NCBI GenBank assembly: GCA_009746045.1 | Contig: RPFO01000138.1 | Coordinates: 453,259-517,258, forward strand | From: Mesostigma viride | Taxonomy: Eukaryota; Streptophyta; Mesostigmatophyceae; Mesostigmatales; Mesostigmataceae | Direction of reading: 5' to 3' | Length of the DNA: 64,000 nt | Part shown: one piece after another, positions 46,313 through 57,397 of the stretch | Numbering within the stretch: position 1 is the stretch's first letter | How the letters are laid out: every line of letters begins with the position of its first letter | Made by a program: the position numbers and the translations under genes | Notes under the pieces: generated by a model | What the model saw: the letters and a program-made list of their open reading frames with translations, nothing else | What the model was told of the DNA's origin: nothing | Database searches by the model: none

Positions 46313-48080
46313 TTACACGGCCGGCCTCGTTGGGCAGTTGTCGCAGGGGGGCGGAGCCCGTCCGTCGCAAGTCCCACTGTCGACACGGGAGTGAGAGGTG
46401 CTGCCGCCGTGCACGCTGCGAGTATGGCTGCTGTAGTCAACACAGGCTCCACCATGCAGGGTAATGGGCTCGACGTGAAGGACGCGTGCCAGCCTGCATG
46501 CGTGCTTGCATGGCACCCCGTAGATCTGCCACTCCCGGAACGTGCATGTCCGTGCGTCAAGGTCAACAGCATGATACTTGCCCTGCGCTGGCTGGCGCTG
46601 CATGGCAACCTCTCCCTGCCTGTCATCATCGTTCTTGCGAAAGACGTGCAGTATTCCCCCCGCAGCGATGTTCTTGATTAGCTGCTCGGCAGGAGCTTCC
46701 TTTACGCTCCCAGCAGGCCGTGGAGGCAATCTGACCCCGTTGGCATGTTGTTGTTGGCACCATGCACGCCTGCTGGCGATGTTGTCAAGCTCTCGCGATG
46801 CGAGGCGTTGGCACATGTACAGGACGGGGTAGAAGCGGAGGTCAAGCTGCTTGACCGCGCCGTTGAAGGATTCTGCGATGGTGCTCGCCACCCGCCCAAA
46901 CCGGCATGGCAGGCGTCAATGCCAAAGAGATCTGCTCTTGGGACACCGGGTTTTGCATGCTGTGTGCCATGCAAAACATACTCACGCAACGCGTCAGCCT
47001 TGGCCGGCACACTACATTGGCGAACCATGTTGTCAAGTGCAGCTTCAAATCGTTCCTCGGTGGTCGCCTTGGCCACGGCCCAATACGCGTCTGCTGCTCT
47101 TTTCCCGTAATGGTGCTTGCTGATGTTCAGCGTCCGGTGCTTCGCACACACATGATTGTGCGCGTTGGGCAGTGCCTCCTTCACACTGGCACACAAACCC
47201 TGGTCAGACTGTAAACACTGGAAAATTGTCGGCGTTCAGTCCAGGGTAAACATCCTTGCAGTTATGCAGAAACCAGCTCCATTTCTCGTTGCTCTCTTCC
47301 CCTGGAACCCAGCCATACGCCAGTAGGTTTGTACATCCCCTGGCATCAGCTCCGGTGAGCGACAGCAATTAAGCACCCTTGGTGTGTAGAGAAACAAGCA
47401 GCGCCATCAACATTGCAAAGTTGGGGGTGGTATTGAAAACTACGGACGTGTGGTCCTAGCGCCACAAAACAGCGGTGGAAACGCTCGCCACTATCATCAT
47501 CGTCACCATTGGTCGTCTCGACGATGACGACGGTGTCCGGGTCAGCACGCTTCATTGCTTCCGCCCATGGGCGAAACTCTTGAAATGCCACCACAGGGTC
47601 GCCGAAGCATAACACCCTCGCCTTCTCTCTAGCCCGCCACACGGTGTCGTATTCGAAGTCTGGCTCGCCAGGCAAAAAACCTTTAGCTGCAGTTTGCAGC
47701 ACCTCTACATCCACGTCATAGTCTGACCTGACGAGCCCACAAATGAACATTACAGATATCAGTATAGATGTCCATGGGCAGGACTTCACCCTAGCTTCTT
47801 TCTCGCCAGGAGGGCAAGTGTGGCTGAGGTTAAGAACGTTCCCCACTACCCATTCGCCATCCGCGTTGCCATCTACAGCAGCTGCCACGTAAAAATTGCA
47901 CACGCCCGGGTCCTTGCAAATAGTTTCAACCTTCCTTAAGTTGTTCGTCTTGAACTTGAAATTCCTGCCTGCTACAGAGCACAAAGACTTAACCTGGTAG
48001 GTAAAGTTATCTTTGCTAGGGAACCTACTGCCGCCCACTAACAATGCACGGTAGGCCGGCCTAGCTGCCATGTCCCGCAA
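46313..48080 (-). pseudogene. Mutator-like (MULE) transposase, frameshifted
   Basis: Three reverse-strand frames carry successive parts of one protein. 48080-47346: zinc-binding DNA-binding segment (CKDPGVCNFYVAAAVDG ... HTC), then FHRCFVAL and NVDGAACFSTHQGCL, which holds the first catalytic Asp. About 47360-47220, shifted frame: ACTNLLAYGWVPGEESNEKW. 47210-46702: SDQGLCASVKEALPNAH, with the second catalytic Asp, and a CAKHRTLN motif. 46891-46313: a SWIM-like zinc finger CTFREWQIYGVPCKHAC in which the usual second Cys of CxC is Phe. At least three frame changes separate these, so it is unlikely to make active protein unless some are introns; no good splice signals were seen at the breaks. 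Mediates cut-and-paste transposition in intact relatives. Confidence 0.85.
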
Positions 48081-48219
48081 TCACTTTCGGCTTTTCCAAG
48101 TTCTCCACTAAAAGAGTTCATGGTACAAATTCAAATACCACGCAACGCGATTTAAATTACTACCTACGCACGTGGCAGCTGAGCTCGCGCGCAGTCGGCG
48201 CTCTGGCCAGATCTAGGCG

Positions 48220-48396
48220 GGGCGTGACGGAAACAGGAATCTGACCAAACGAATCAGATTTCGATCGGAAAAACCGCTGTCTGACCATCATTGGTCTGAC
48301 GCATCGAACTAAGAATCCCGACTGATCTGTAATAAAAAACACCTGTCTGCAATTAGTGAAACTAATCTGTAATTACCGGGCCCCAACTTTACTAAT
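48220..48396 (-). repeat. Right terminal inverted repeat of the Mutator-like element
   Basis: Reverse complement of 42841-43013 with a 4-base difference near the palindromic GACCAT(GA)TGGTC. Confidence 0.9.
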
Positions 48397-48989
48397 ATGC
48401 AATTTTTTCATTTTTTTATTAGGCCCGGGCCATCGACGCTGACGCGTCGAATTATATTCCAGCTTGTATATCAAGTAACGTGCGTGTTTGCAACTTGCCC
48501 GTTCAAACTCTACGGCGGAGCCAATTTTCGGAAGAACCTCACCCTTATGCTTGCAAATTAGGGACAAATTCGGTGGATGGATGGATGGATGGATGGATGG
48601 ATGGATTAAAAATTAAATTAAATTATAACATGCCTCGGTGCAAGCTATGCGTCAGCCTACCTATGGTATTGCACTGGTTGTATTGCACCCACAGTGTTGC
48701 GCCCCGGCACCATGCCGTGGAGAGAGCGCTCTGTGGCCTGCCCACCTGCGGCAGTGAGAGAAGCTAGGGCGCCCTCCCTCCTTCTCACTGTGTATATAGG
48801 GTTGAAGGTTCCTTTACTCTGTATTGGCACCCACGTGACGCAGTCACGTGCTTATTAATTAATTAATTAATGCCTCGGTGGCGGGGAGGTCATGTACATA
48901 GCACATATTCCATGATGGATGGGGTGGAGGAAGCCGCGTGATCGAACTATACTAACTCTAATAAGCTATCTAGAAAATCCTAACTAGTA
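48397..48989. other. Repeat debris between the Mutator-like element and LINE tail
   Basis: Contains the inverted copy of the 42.05-42.16-kb repeat (48470-48580), a six-unit GGAT run (48576-48605), and the CACGTGACGCAGTCACGTG palindrome with a TTAA run at about 48830-48868. No gene. Confidence 0.6.
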
Positions 48990-49095
48990 ACACTACTCAT
49001 CAAAACGCCTCCTCCGCTTGGGGGGAGGTGGCTTGCCCACAGGGTCGGGCGTGTGCGCCTTGACAATCTTCTTCCACCGCGTCTTGTCCTGCATG
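48990..49095 (-). pseudogene. LINE ORF2 C-terminal tail
   Basis: The reverse strand encodes DKTRWKKIVKAHTPDPVG followed by a Pro/Lys/Arg-rich end and TAG, closely matching the tails at 29.9 kb (+) and 58.3 kb (-). Only the last 35 or so codons and part of the 3' UTR (TTAGGATTTTCTAGATAG) are present. Confidence 0.65.
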
Positions 49096-49114
49096 ACAGT
49101 CCAAAGACGGGAGA

Positions 49115-49420
49115 GAGAGTGGATTAATTAATTAATTAATTAATTAATTAATTAAACTCGTGCTCCCGTTGGGGAGTCACGGAGCACCGAAGTGCTTTTA
49201 ATCCCTGTGTGTGCACAACAGGAGAAAGGGCAGAGACCCCCAGTCTCGATCCTTCATGCCAAAGGCATGCCACAGCTGCATTCGGGCGCGCTAGCTAAAA
49301 GACATGCTAACGATCCGGCAAACTGTGGGTGCAATAAGACCCATGTGAGCATATCATAGCAAGGAGCGTGGGCAAGTAATCTGATCGAGGCTATGACGTA
49401 GCATGGCTGTACAAAGACTA
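49115..49420 (-). repeat. TTAA-tailed dispersed repeat, copy 1
   Basis: 49150-49420 is about 90% identical by eye to 57118-57390 in the same orientation: GCACCGAAGTGCTTTTAATC, CCGGCAA(A/T)CTGTGGGTGCAA, and so on. Read on the reverse strand, both end in CCCCAACGGGAGCACGAG(T) followed by a TTAA/AATT run, like a retroposon with a simple-sequence tail. No coding capacity; a SINE-type element is possible, but I see no tRNA or 5S-like head. Confidence 0.75.
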
Positions 49421-49564
49421 AGCTAAGGCTGTGGCTGGTTGTGTACCGTGCGTGAGCGGTGCACGTGACTACGTATGGTGGCACAGCTAGGCATGCAAAC
49501 ATTCTAAGCATGGCTGCCATGGCAACAGTGACTACCAATGAAGTCAAGCTAGGGCTATTCTAGT

Positions 49565-49942
49565 CTAGCCCGCTGGGGGCGTCCACATCTTGTGGTTGAT
49601 CATCAGGTCCCCGCCCCGCCAGTACACCTTGGGCTTCTGGGGGTCCTGCTTGTGGCGGAGGTATTCAGGCCACAGGTCACGTCGCTGCTGCTGCTGAGCG
49701 GGGGTCAGGTCGTCGTCCAGCGTCCAGGTGAGGTCGTGCAACCGCTTGCGACGAGAGAGGAACCGCTGCTTGTCCTCACGGGAGGGGAAGGTGAGAAGGA
49801 CTGGTGGGGGAGCCGCCTTGTCCCGTGAGTGGGGAAGGCGGTGGCACCCACGCAGTTCTACCTCACCTACCAGGCCCATGAGGGTAAGGAGCTGGTCCTT
49901 AAGCTCGTCGGCAAGGGAGGTTGACGTCTCACCTGGCTTCTG
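49565..49942 (-). pseudogene. LINE ORF1, C-terminal part (interrupted by CACTA element)
   Basis: Encodes QKPGETSTSLADELKDQL, PVLLTFPSREDKQRFL, DDDLTPAQQQQRRDLWPEY and KVYWRGGDLMINHKM. This is the segment found in LINE ORF1-type proteins of algae and plants (RNA-binding region ahead of the endonuclease/RT frame). It begins exactly at the left end of the CACTA transposon; its N-terminal half is at 61186-61890. Removing the element and one TG restores an in-frame join. Stop at 49565. Confidence 0.8.
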
Positions 49943-49984
49943 CACTATACTTTTCGTCCGAGGGTAGTAAAAAGGATCCGAGGC

Positions 49985-50285
49985 GTAAATTACGAGGTGG
50001 TAATTTACGGCACAGACTACTCTTACCGTTTGTATAAGAGTTCGGATCTTTCTCGTAAGCTACGAGTTAGATCCGAGGTAAGATCCGACGTCGTAATTTA
50101 CGAGGTAGTAATTTACGAGGTAGTAATTTACGAGGTAGTAATGTACGAGGTAGTAATGTACGAGGTAGTAATGTACGAGGTAGTAATGTACGAGGTAGTA
50201 ATTTACGAGGTAGTAAGGTACGAGGTAGTAATTTGCGAGGTAGTAATTTACGAGTTGGTAATTTACGATCCCGGTACTCGGTCCC
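49985..50285. repeat. CACTA left subterminal repeats
   Basis: About fourteen near-identical 15-bp units (ACGAGGTAGTAATTT / ACGAGGTAGTAATGT), densest at 50090-50270. The likely binding region for the element's own DNA-binding protein, by analogy with TnpA sites in En/Spm. Confidence 0.85.
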
Positions 50286-50595
50286 GTAGGTTACGACGTC
50301 GTATGCTTCTCGCGTACACTACCGGTACTACAATCATGTCGCTATGTCGTTCTGAATTGCAGTACGCATGTCACTTATCAGAATTTCACTTTGATTTCAC
50401 TTATCATTTCGGTCAACCTAACCCCTAACACCCATTTACCCGGGGGAAAAAAATGAATGGCATTTGCAGCAAGGCTCATGCAAGACGAGTTCCTATTTCA
50501 TAAAAAATTTCATTATTAAATGCAGGATTACATGTCATGCACAAAAATCCAACGCCTTCACAGAAAATAGCATATCAAGTCTTCTGACGACAATA
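50286..50595. other. CACTA interior, no gene seen
   Basis: Nothing recognised apart from a short poly-A patch near 50446-50453. Confidence 0.35.
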
Positions 50596-50844
50596 TCAAG
50601 TCAATATCAAATTCGTGGCTTCTCTTCGTGGCTTGAAATACTGTTTCCATGCGGTGCTTAGGACAGCTCCGGGGATGTCGGCACCGCACAGAAGCTCCAT
50701 CCGGGAGCAAGTGCGCCGGGGGAAGATGTTGTACATCCAGAGCTCGATATGTGCGGGAAGCCGTCGTGTTGGAAACCGAGGTGTCTGCACATAATTCCGC
50801 GCGCAGGCAGCTTGTGCCTTTACGGGGGAAGACCTGCGACACAA
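50596..50844 (-). CDS. Candidate terminal exon inside the CACTA element
   Basis: The reverse strand has an acceptor-like tttttgtgtcgcag ending at about 50837, then an open frame containing RLPAHIELWMYNIFP, GADIPGAVLSTAWKQYF and a TGA stop. Its composition (W, Y, mixed charge) looks more protein-like than the overlapping longer frame. It could be the 3' exon of a transposon protein on the same strand as the zinc-finger-like gene. Family unknown; upstream exons not found. Confidence 0.3.
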   Translation of the reverse strand: MCRRSSPVKAQAACARNYVQTPRFPTRRLPAHIELWMYNIFPRRTCSRMELLCGADIPGAVLSTAWKQYFKPRREATNLILT

Positions 50845-50984
50845 AAACCGTGTCCGGACAATGCAATACGGAGAAATGGCAACGGCAGATGGAGTCGGCT
50901 AAGGCCGCTTGTAAGGAAAGTGATTTTTAATGCACGAATAAATGTATAATGCATGCTACATCGCCATCGCTTGGGCGGTGAAAA

Positions 50985-51215
50985 GACAAGGACCAACCAC
51001 ATGCCCCCACCTACCCTTCGTGCATCCCGCCCTTGACGAGGCACAACCATGTGCCCCCACCTACCCTTTGTGCGTCCCTCCCTTGACAAGAAACAAGCAC
51101 GTGCACCTATCTAACCTTTGTGCATCCCTTCCTTGGCAAGGAACAAGCACACCCACCCACCTACTCCACATGCATCCCTCCCTTGACAAGGAACAAGCAC
51201 GATCACCCAGCTACC
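50985..51215. repeat. About 50-65-bp imperfect tandem repeat
   Basis: Four copies of a C-rich unit with CATCCCTCCCTTGACAAGGA and ACAAGCACGTGC. Confidence 0.85.
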
Positions 51216-51424
51216 CACTAGCACGGCAGCAAGGCAGACCTTACAATGGCAAGTGATGTTTATCGGTAGAAACTGTTAGACAACTAGCAAACGAGCCAGC
51301 CGGTGAAGAGCAAGGCACGCATGCAAGGAATTTGTCGTTGCCTATGTCTACGCTTGTGTTTGTCACTGCAGTTGAAATCTGCATTTGCATCAGCAGGCCC
51401 GATCGAACCCCATGTCGCCACCCG

Positions 51425-51850
51425 CATTTCCACTTATACTTCACGGCCCCTTATTCTTCTCTTGTGCCTGCCTTTGCCCTAACTGTTACCCTAGCATCTG
51501 CCCTTGCCCCTATCCTTTGATCCCCAGTGTTTGCCGTTGCCCTCATCCTTTCCCTAGTGCCTGCCCTTGTCTTCATCTTTTCCCTTGTGCCTGCCCTTGC
51601 CCTTGTCCGTTCCCTCGTGCTTGACTTGTCCTAATCTCTTTCCCTTGCGCCTGCCCTTGCCCTTATCCGCTTCCCTTGTGCCTGCCCCTGCCCTTGCCCT
51701 TGTCATTTCCCTTGAGCCTGCCCTTTTGGCAAGCACAAGTGCCTTTGTCCTTTCCTTGGCCTTGTGCTTGCTCTTCCAGTTTCCCTTTCCTTTGCTCGTG
51801 CGGTTGCCTTTGCTCTTACCCGGGTGCTTGCCCTTGCCGTTTGCAAGCTG
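51425..51850. repeat. Cryptic CCTTGCCCTTGTCC simple repeat
   Basis: About thirty degenerate 12-18-bp units of TGCCCTTGCCCTTGTCCTTT on a pyrimidine-rich strand. Long frames through it are artefacts. Confidence 0.85.
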
Positions 51851-52571
51851 CATTATTGTCTTAGCAAGCTAGCAAGTGCAAACTGGCACTGAGCCAGAAA
51901 TGCAAGCAAAGCAGCCAGTGTAAATAAGGATGGACGGGAACAGTAGAAAGCTAGGGGTGGCAACGGTGCTAGAGCTCATGGCAACAAGGTGGTCCCATTC
52001 TTGCTGCATTGGGTGCGTTGCGTGGGTGGGATATTGCGAGAGGGGGACATTCTTGCCTTGGTTGTGTTTTCACATGCACCCGGTGCTTGAATTTATGCGT
52101 GCAAGGGTGGCTGGTATCCCAACCAACAGCCTAAGAGGAAAAAGAGTGCTTAGAAAGCAAGAATGACTTAATGTTGGTAATAGCAGTGGCGGCGGCAGCA
52201 AAAACTGTTGTTATAGATGCAAGCTACAACACTGCGGATGGTTTCTCACACTAATGTGGATAATGATAATGCATGCCACTTAACGGGACCATATAAACCA
52301 CAACAAGAATAAATCGTGAGAGCAAAAGAAAGGGGAGTACAAAATGGCCGGCTTACCTAGCTACAGCAAAAAAATTACATGAAAAACAAGATAACTCACC
52401 TTTGTCGCAGCAGTGACCATATCAGACAGCTCACAAAAACTTGTTGATCCTTGAAACTTCCTGCTTGAAGGCAGCCACCAACGGTCTGGAGTTTTCACCC
52501 CAGTCCTTCTCAACAGCCAAGGAAAAGGGAAAGAGAGAGGAGGGGTGCGGGAGGGACAAGAGAGCGGGGGT

Positions 52572-53680
<1,109 letters not shown>

Positions 53681-53682
53681 GT

Positions 53683-54121
53683 ACACAAATACCGTACAGG
53701 TGGTACCATACACAACTGCAGCCAGGACAACAGCCGGGCGCTGCGTACCTGCCGTGGGAAGGAGGGGGGTGGTACACAAAACCGTACAGGTGGTACACAA
53801 CTGCAGCCAGCACAACAGCGAGTCGCTGCGTACCTGCCGTGGGAAGGAGGGAGGTGGTACACAAAAACCGTACAGGTGGTACACAACTGCAGCCAGCACA
53901 ACAGCGAGTCGCTGCGTACCTGCCGTGGGAAGGAGGGGGGTGGTACACAAATACCGTACAGGTGGTACACAACTGCAGCCAGCACAACAGCGAGTCGCTG
54001 CGTACCTGCCGTGGGAAGGAGGGAGGTGGTACACAAAAACCGTACAGGTGGTACACAACTGCAGCCAGCACAACAGCGAGTCGCTGCGTACCTGCCGTGG
54101 GAAGGAGGGGGGTGCTACACA
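53683..54121. repeat. 86-bp tandem repeat, five copies
   Basis: The unit includes CGTACAGGTGGTACACAACT, GCAGCCAGCACAACAGCGAG and CTGCCGTGGGAAGGAGG, repeated at 86-bp steps (GTGGGAAGG at about 53754, 53840, 53926, 54011 and 54097). The first copy is the most diverged. Long frames on both strands are artefacts of the repeat. Confidence 0.93.
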
Positions 54122-54129
54122 AATATCCG

Positions 54130-54860
54130 ACCTATATATTAGCGATAGCCGCCGCCTATTAAACAGGTCCTATTCATCACGAGCGTCAACGCCCCGTCAT
54201 CGCCCCGTCATCGCCCGGCCGAGGGCCTTAACCTGTTAACTGTTTATTCGGAGTGATAGTCAACGACCTATACTACCAATAGCTGCCGCATATCAAACAT
54301 CGGTTTTTCATCGGGCCCGTCGAGGGCGATGACGGTGACGGTCGTCACCGTCATCGCCCTCGACGGGCCAACATCTAAACTCTTCTCTTAATCAACAATC
54401 TATATTACCAATAGCCGCCGCCTATCAAACAGATCCTATTCATCACGCGCGTCAACGCCCCGTCATCGCCCCGTCATCGCCCCGTGATCGCCATGCCGAG
54501 CCAGCCGAGGGCCAACCTCTTAACTCTTTACATTTGTATTCGGAGTAGTAGTCAACGACCTATATTACCAATAGCCGCCGCATATCAAAAAGGTCGTATT
54601 CATGACGCCCGTCGAGGGCGATGACGGTGACGCCGTCACCGTCATCGCCCACGGGCCAACATCTAAACTCTTCTCTTAATCAACAATCTATATTACCAAT
54701 AGCCGCCGCCTGTCAAACAGATCCTATTCATCACGCGCGTCAACGCCCCGTCATCGCCCCGTCATCGCCCCGTCATCGCTCCGTGATCGCCATGCCGACT
54801 GCCGAGGGCCAACCTCTTAACTCTTTATTCGGAGTAATAGTTAACTGCCGGCATTGCCAT
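54130..54860. repeat. Alternating repeat blocks with large hairpins
   Basis: Two block types alternate. Type A (CACGCGCGTCAACGCCCCGT, CCCGTCATCG in series) occurs at about 54170, 54440 and 54730; type B carries a palindrome and occurs at about 54300 and 54600. Each is introduced by a TATATTACCAATAGCCGCCG-like link. Overall period is about 290 bp for an A+B pair. Confidence 0.85.
54314..54369. repeat. 27-bp perfect inverted repeat with 2-base loop
   Basis: 54314-54340 (GGCCCGTCGAGGGCGATGAC and on) is exactly complementary to 54343-54369. A second, slightly shorter version lies at about 54607-54655. These could extrude as cruciforms. Confidence 0.9.
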
Positions 54861-55804
54861 ACAAGAAGAAGCTCTCGATCCTAGGTATAGACTACCTCGG
54901 GTATCATCATCGTAATTGCTAGCATCGAGATCATTCATACCTACCGACGATGGCCAGCTGCAAAAGAAAAATGTCGACCAACAGACAGGACCTATCGCCG
55001 GGAACCCTCAAGGCAATAAGGGCGAGACAGGCTTTCACCGTTAAGTAAAGTTGTCCACATCGTGCTAAGGAATTTGTGCTAATCTATGAGTACCTGTATG
55101 GACACTTTGTCGCATTTTTTACATGGCAAATAAGCGATGTATGTGTCATGTAGGCTGCCATTGGTGCATGCATGCATGGGCCAGCAATGATGGTCAGAGG
55201 TACATTGTGCCTATGAGATAACCATCGATTTGTTGATCAGCAAGTGATTCATTACGTGAGACAACAATATGTTTGGGGGCTAAGCTTCTTACATTGGTCA
55301 CATGGCCCGCCATAATTGTTTTCTTATGTGTTTAAGGTTAGGGCTCTGTTCATGACTGAACGTCATGAACGCGCTCTATTCATGACATTGATTAATTGAT
55401 TTTAATTAGTCTCATGTCCATGTTGGGGGACCGGGATCTCTGAATTCCCCAAAGAAGATATAGTGGAAGTCACCCCAAGACGTCAATATCCGTCAAGACG
55501 TCAATAACAACATGTATGTCCACAGCTCAGCTAGTAGTCTAAAATATGGGCCTCGAGCTAATCTTGCACGCAAGCAATGCCTATCATCAAGGATTAATTA
55601 ATGCCTATCAACAAGGAGACAATCATGCTTGTTAAATTTCCTAGGACCCACAACTGGGGGGTCGTAGTCTTTGACAATGTCCGCCTGGGCAACGCTACTA
55701 ATCCTACACATCCGAGGTCCCATGTCTGAATAAGAGGGGTTGAGCGGATGACGCCAACAGTGTCTGTGCTCTGCATGTCAGCTAAAATCATATCGCGGAG
55801 ACAA
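54861..55804. other. CACTA interior, no gene recognised
   Basis: No large frame or repeat of note apart from short TTAA-containing stretches at about 55390 and 55595. Confidence 0.35.
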
Positions 55805-56890
55805 ACATATGGCGGTATCAAAGAGACAACCAGCGCAGGCCAGAAATCGGGAGAATCCGGACCATGGTAGCTCGAGCCTGCCGTTATCTTTTCCGCGTTT
55901 TCGAGTCGTTCAGGATGATGAAGATGAATGGTGATGGAAATGTGTATCCTTGTGCATTGAAATTATGGCTGGCTTACGTGTGGAGCGACTAGATGACCTA
56001 GACGGTGGGGCCGGAAACAGCATGCTTGATCAGGGCGTGTGTTTCTAGCCTAACTGGCCGGGAGTGTCTAGTGGTGAGCACCATTGCTGCGATCGCTCTC
56101 CCACCATTTACGAGGAAATACCCGCAAATGGAAAACCACTGAAAAGGTCTAGCTAGTCAGTCATCACGTTAGCCATGCCATGATTCCAAACGTCCAAGAA
56201 CTGCACACGGTGCAAAGGCAAAAAGCCGGAGGACAGCACTTTCAAATGTGCGGCGGGAACCAAAAGCCCGCGGATGCCAGAAAACATCGTGTTGCGGCAG
56301 CGACGCGACGATGTGGACAACGAATCCAGTGCCAAGCTCGGAACGGCCGCAAAGGAGATCTGGCATCACAGGGTTCAGATGTGCGGAGATACTATGCGAT
56401 CCAGCCGGTCCACGACCTGTTTGTAGAGCTTGTGCCAAGGGGCAGCACCGAACAGATGTGGGTGACGTTGCAAAAAACATCGGACTTGACGGAGCATAAT
56501 GGCTCGGTCATAGTCTTTGACCAATAAACGCTGCAAGAGTTCAACAAGAGTCGTGATGAAATCAACACGATAAGAACAAAGACGGGAAAAACGATGTAAC
56601 TGAGAAAGAACAACACCATATTTTGCTGTGTGGGAAAGGAGACTGTGAATATCGGGGTAACGAATAAAAGGAATTTGTTGGTATTTAGGATCCTTGCGCT
56701 TATCATAGATAGCCGTACGCCAGCCCTTCTTGTTATGGGTAATGTTAAGATCGAGGTAATTGCAATGAGTATCCTCCGACGTGAGCTTTAATGTGAGGGA
56801 CGCTTGCGGGTAGATGCCAGGCAGACCAGCGGTGATATACAAATGGGTTGCGAAATCAGGGTTGTCGAAAGCGATGACATATGGCGGTAT
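55805..56890 (-). mobile_element. 5'-truncated PLE copy with 14-bp target-site duplication
   Basis: 55819-56880 is the reverse complement of 7983-9042 of the full-length PLE, with only a couple of substitutions noticed (e.g. CTATCTATG for CTGTCTATG). ACATATGGCGGTAT occurs at 55805-55818 and again at 56877-56890; the four outermost bases may be either element or target. Truncation falls just inside the YIDD codons, so the copy cannot encode an active reverse transcriptase. It lies within the CACTA element. Confidence 0.93.
56375..56880 (-). pseudogene. C-terminal fragment of PLE reverse transcriptase
   Basis: Open frame identical in reading to residues from about VIAFDNPDF to the C terminus of the 1,018-residue protein (…LDRIVSPHI), ending at the same stop. 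The apparent start codon comes from the flanking target DNA. It lacks the GIY-YIG domain and all catalytic aspartates. Confidence 0.9.
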
Positions 56891-57084
56891 GTCCAATGCT
56901 GGCCACTGCGTCGCCTAACAGGTTCTTACATGGTCGGCAAGGGCCTGACCATGTAAGAAGATATCTCCCTGGCTGGCCAGTCCACAAGGAACCAGCACAG
57001 ACCTCATCTGAATCAACCTGATTAATTAACTAACTACTTAATTCATTTATTAAACTCATGCCCCCATTAGGGAGTCAAGGAGCA

Positions 57085-57397
57085 TTAGCTAACCCCGATT
57101 AATTAATTAATTAATTAATTAAACACGTGCTCCTGTTGGGGAGTCACGGAGCACCGAAGTGCTTTTAATCCCTGTGTGTGCACAACAGGAGAAAGGGCAG
57201 AGACCCCCAGTCTCCTTCATGCCTGAGGCATGCCACAGCTGCATTCGGGAACGCTAGCTAAACGGACACGCCAACGATCCGGCAATCTGTGGGTGCAATA
57301 AGACCCATGTGAGCATGGCATAACACTAGGAGCGTGGGCAAGTAATCTCATCATAGCCAGGACGTAGCATGGCTGTACTAGGACTATACCCCGATCA
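57085..57397 (-). repeat. TTAA-tailed dispersed repeat, copy 2
   Basis: Second copy of the repeat at 49115-49420, with TTAA run at about 57096-57122 and the GTGCTCC...GGGAGTCACGGAGCAC end. A related end (ACTCATGCCCCCATTAGGGA) sits just upstream at about 57054-57085. Confidence 0.75.

Larger units (their letters stand above)
42841..48396 (-). mobile_element. Mutator-like DNA transposon with about 175-bp terminal inverted repeats
   Basis: 42841-43013 is the inverted copy of 48220-48396 (173 vs 177 bp, one 4-base difference plus a few substitutions). Both start ATTAGTAAAGTTGGGGCCCG from the outside. Long terminal inverted repeats are typical of MULEs, and the decayed transposase on the reverse strand inside agrees. 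A few more outer bases (TTGCA) also match, so the exact ends and the expected 9-11-bp target duplication are not settled. The interior of about 5.2 kb holds nested PLE and LINE fragments at 44.9-45.8 kb; 43.1-44.9 kb shows no gene. Confidence 0.85.

Noticed and set aside
42815-48420. Target-site duplication of the Mutator-like element
   Set aside because: T-rich flanks give several weak 5-7-bp matches but no convincing 9-11-bp pair; the element ends may extend a few bases further.
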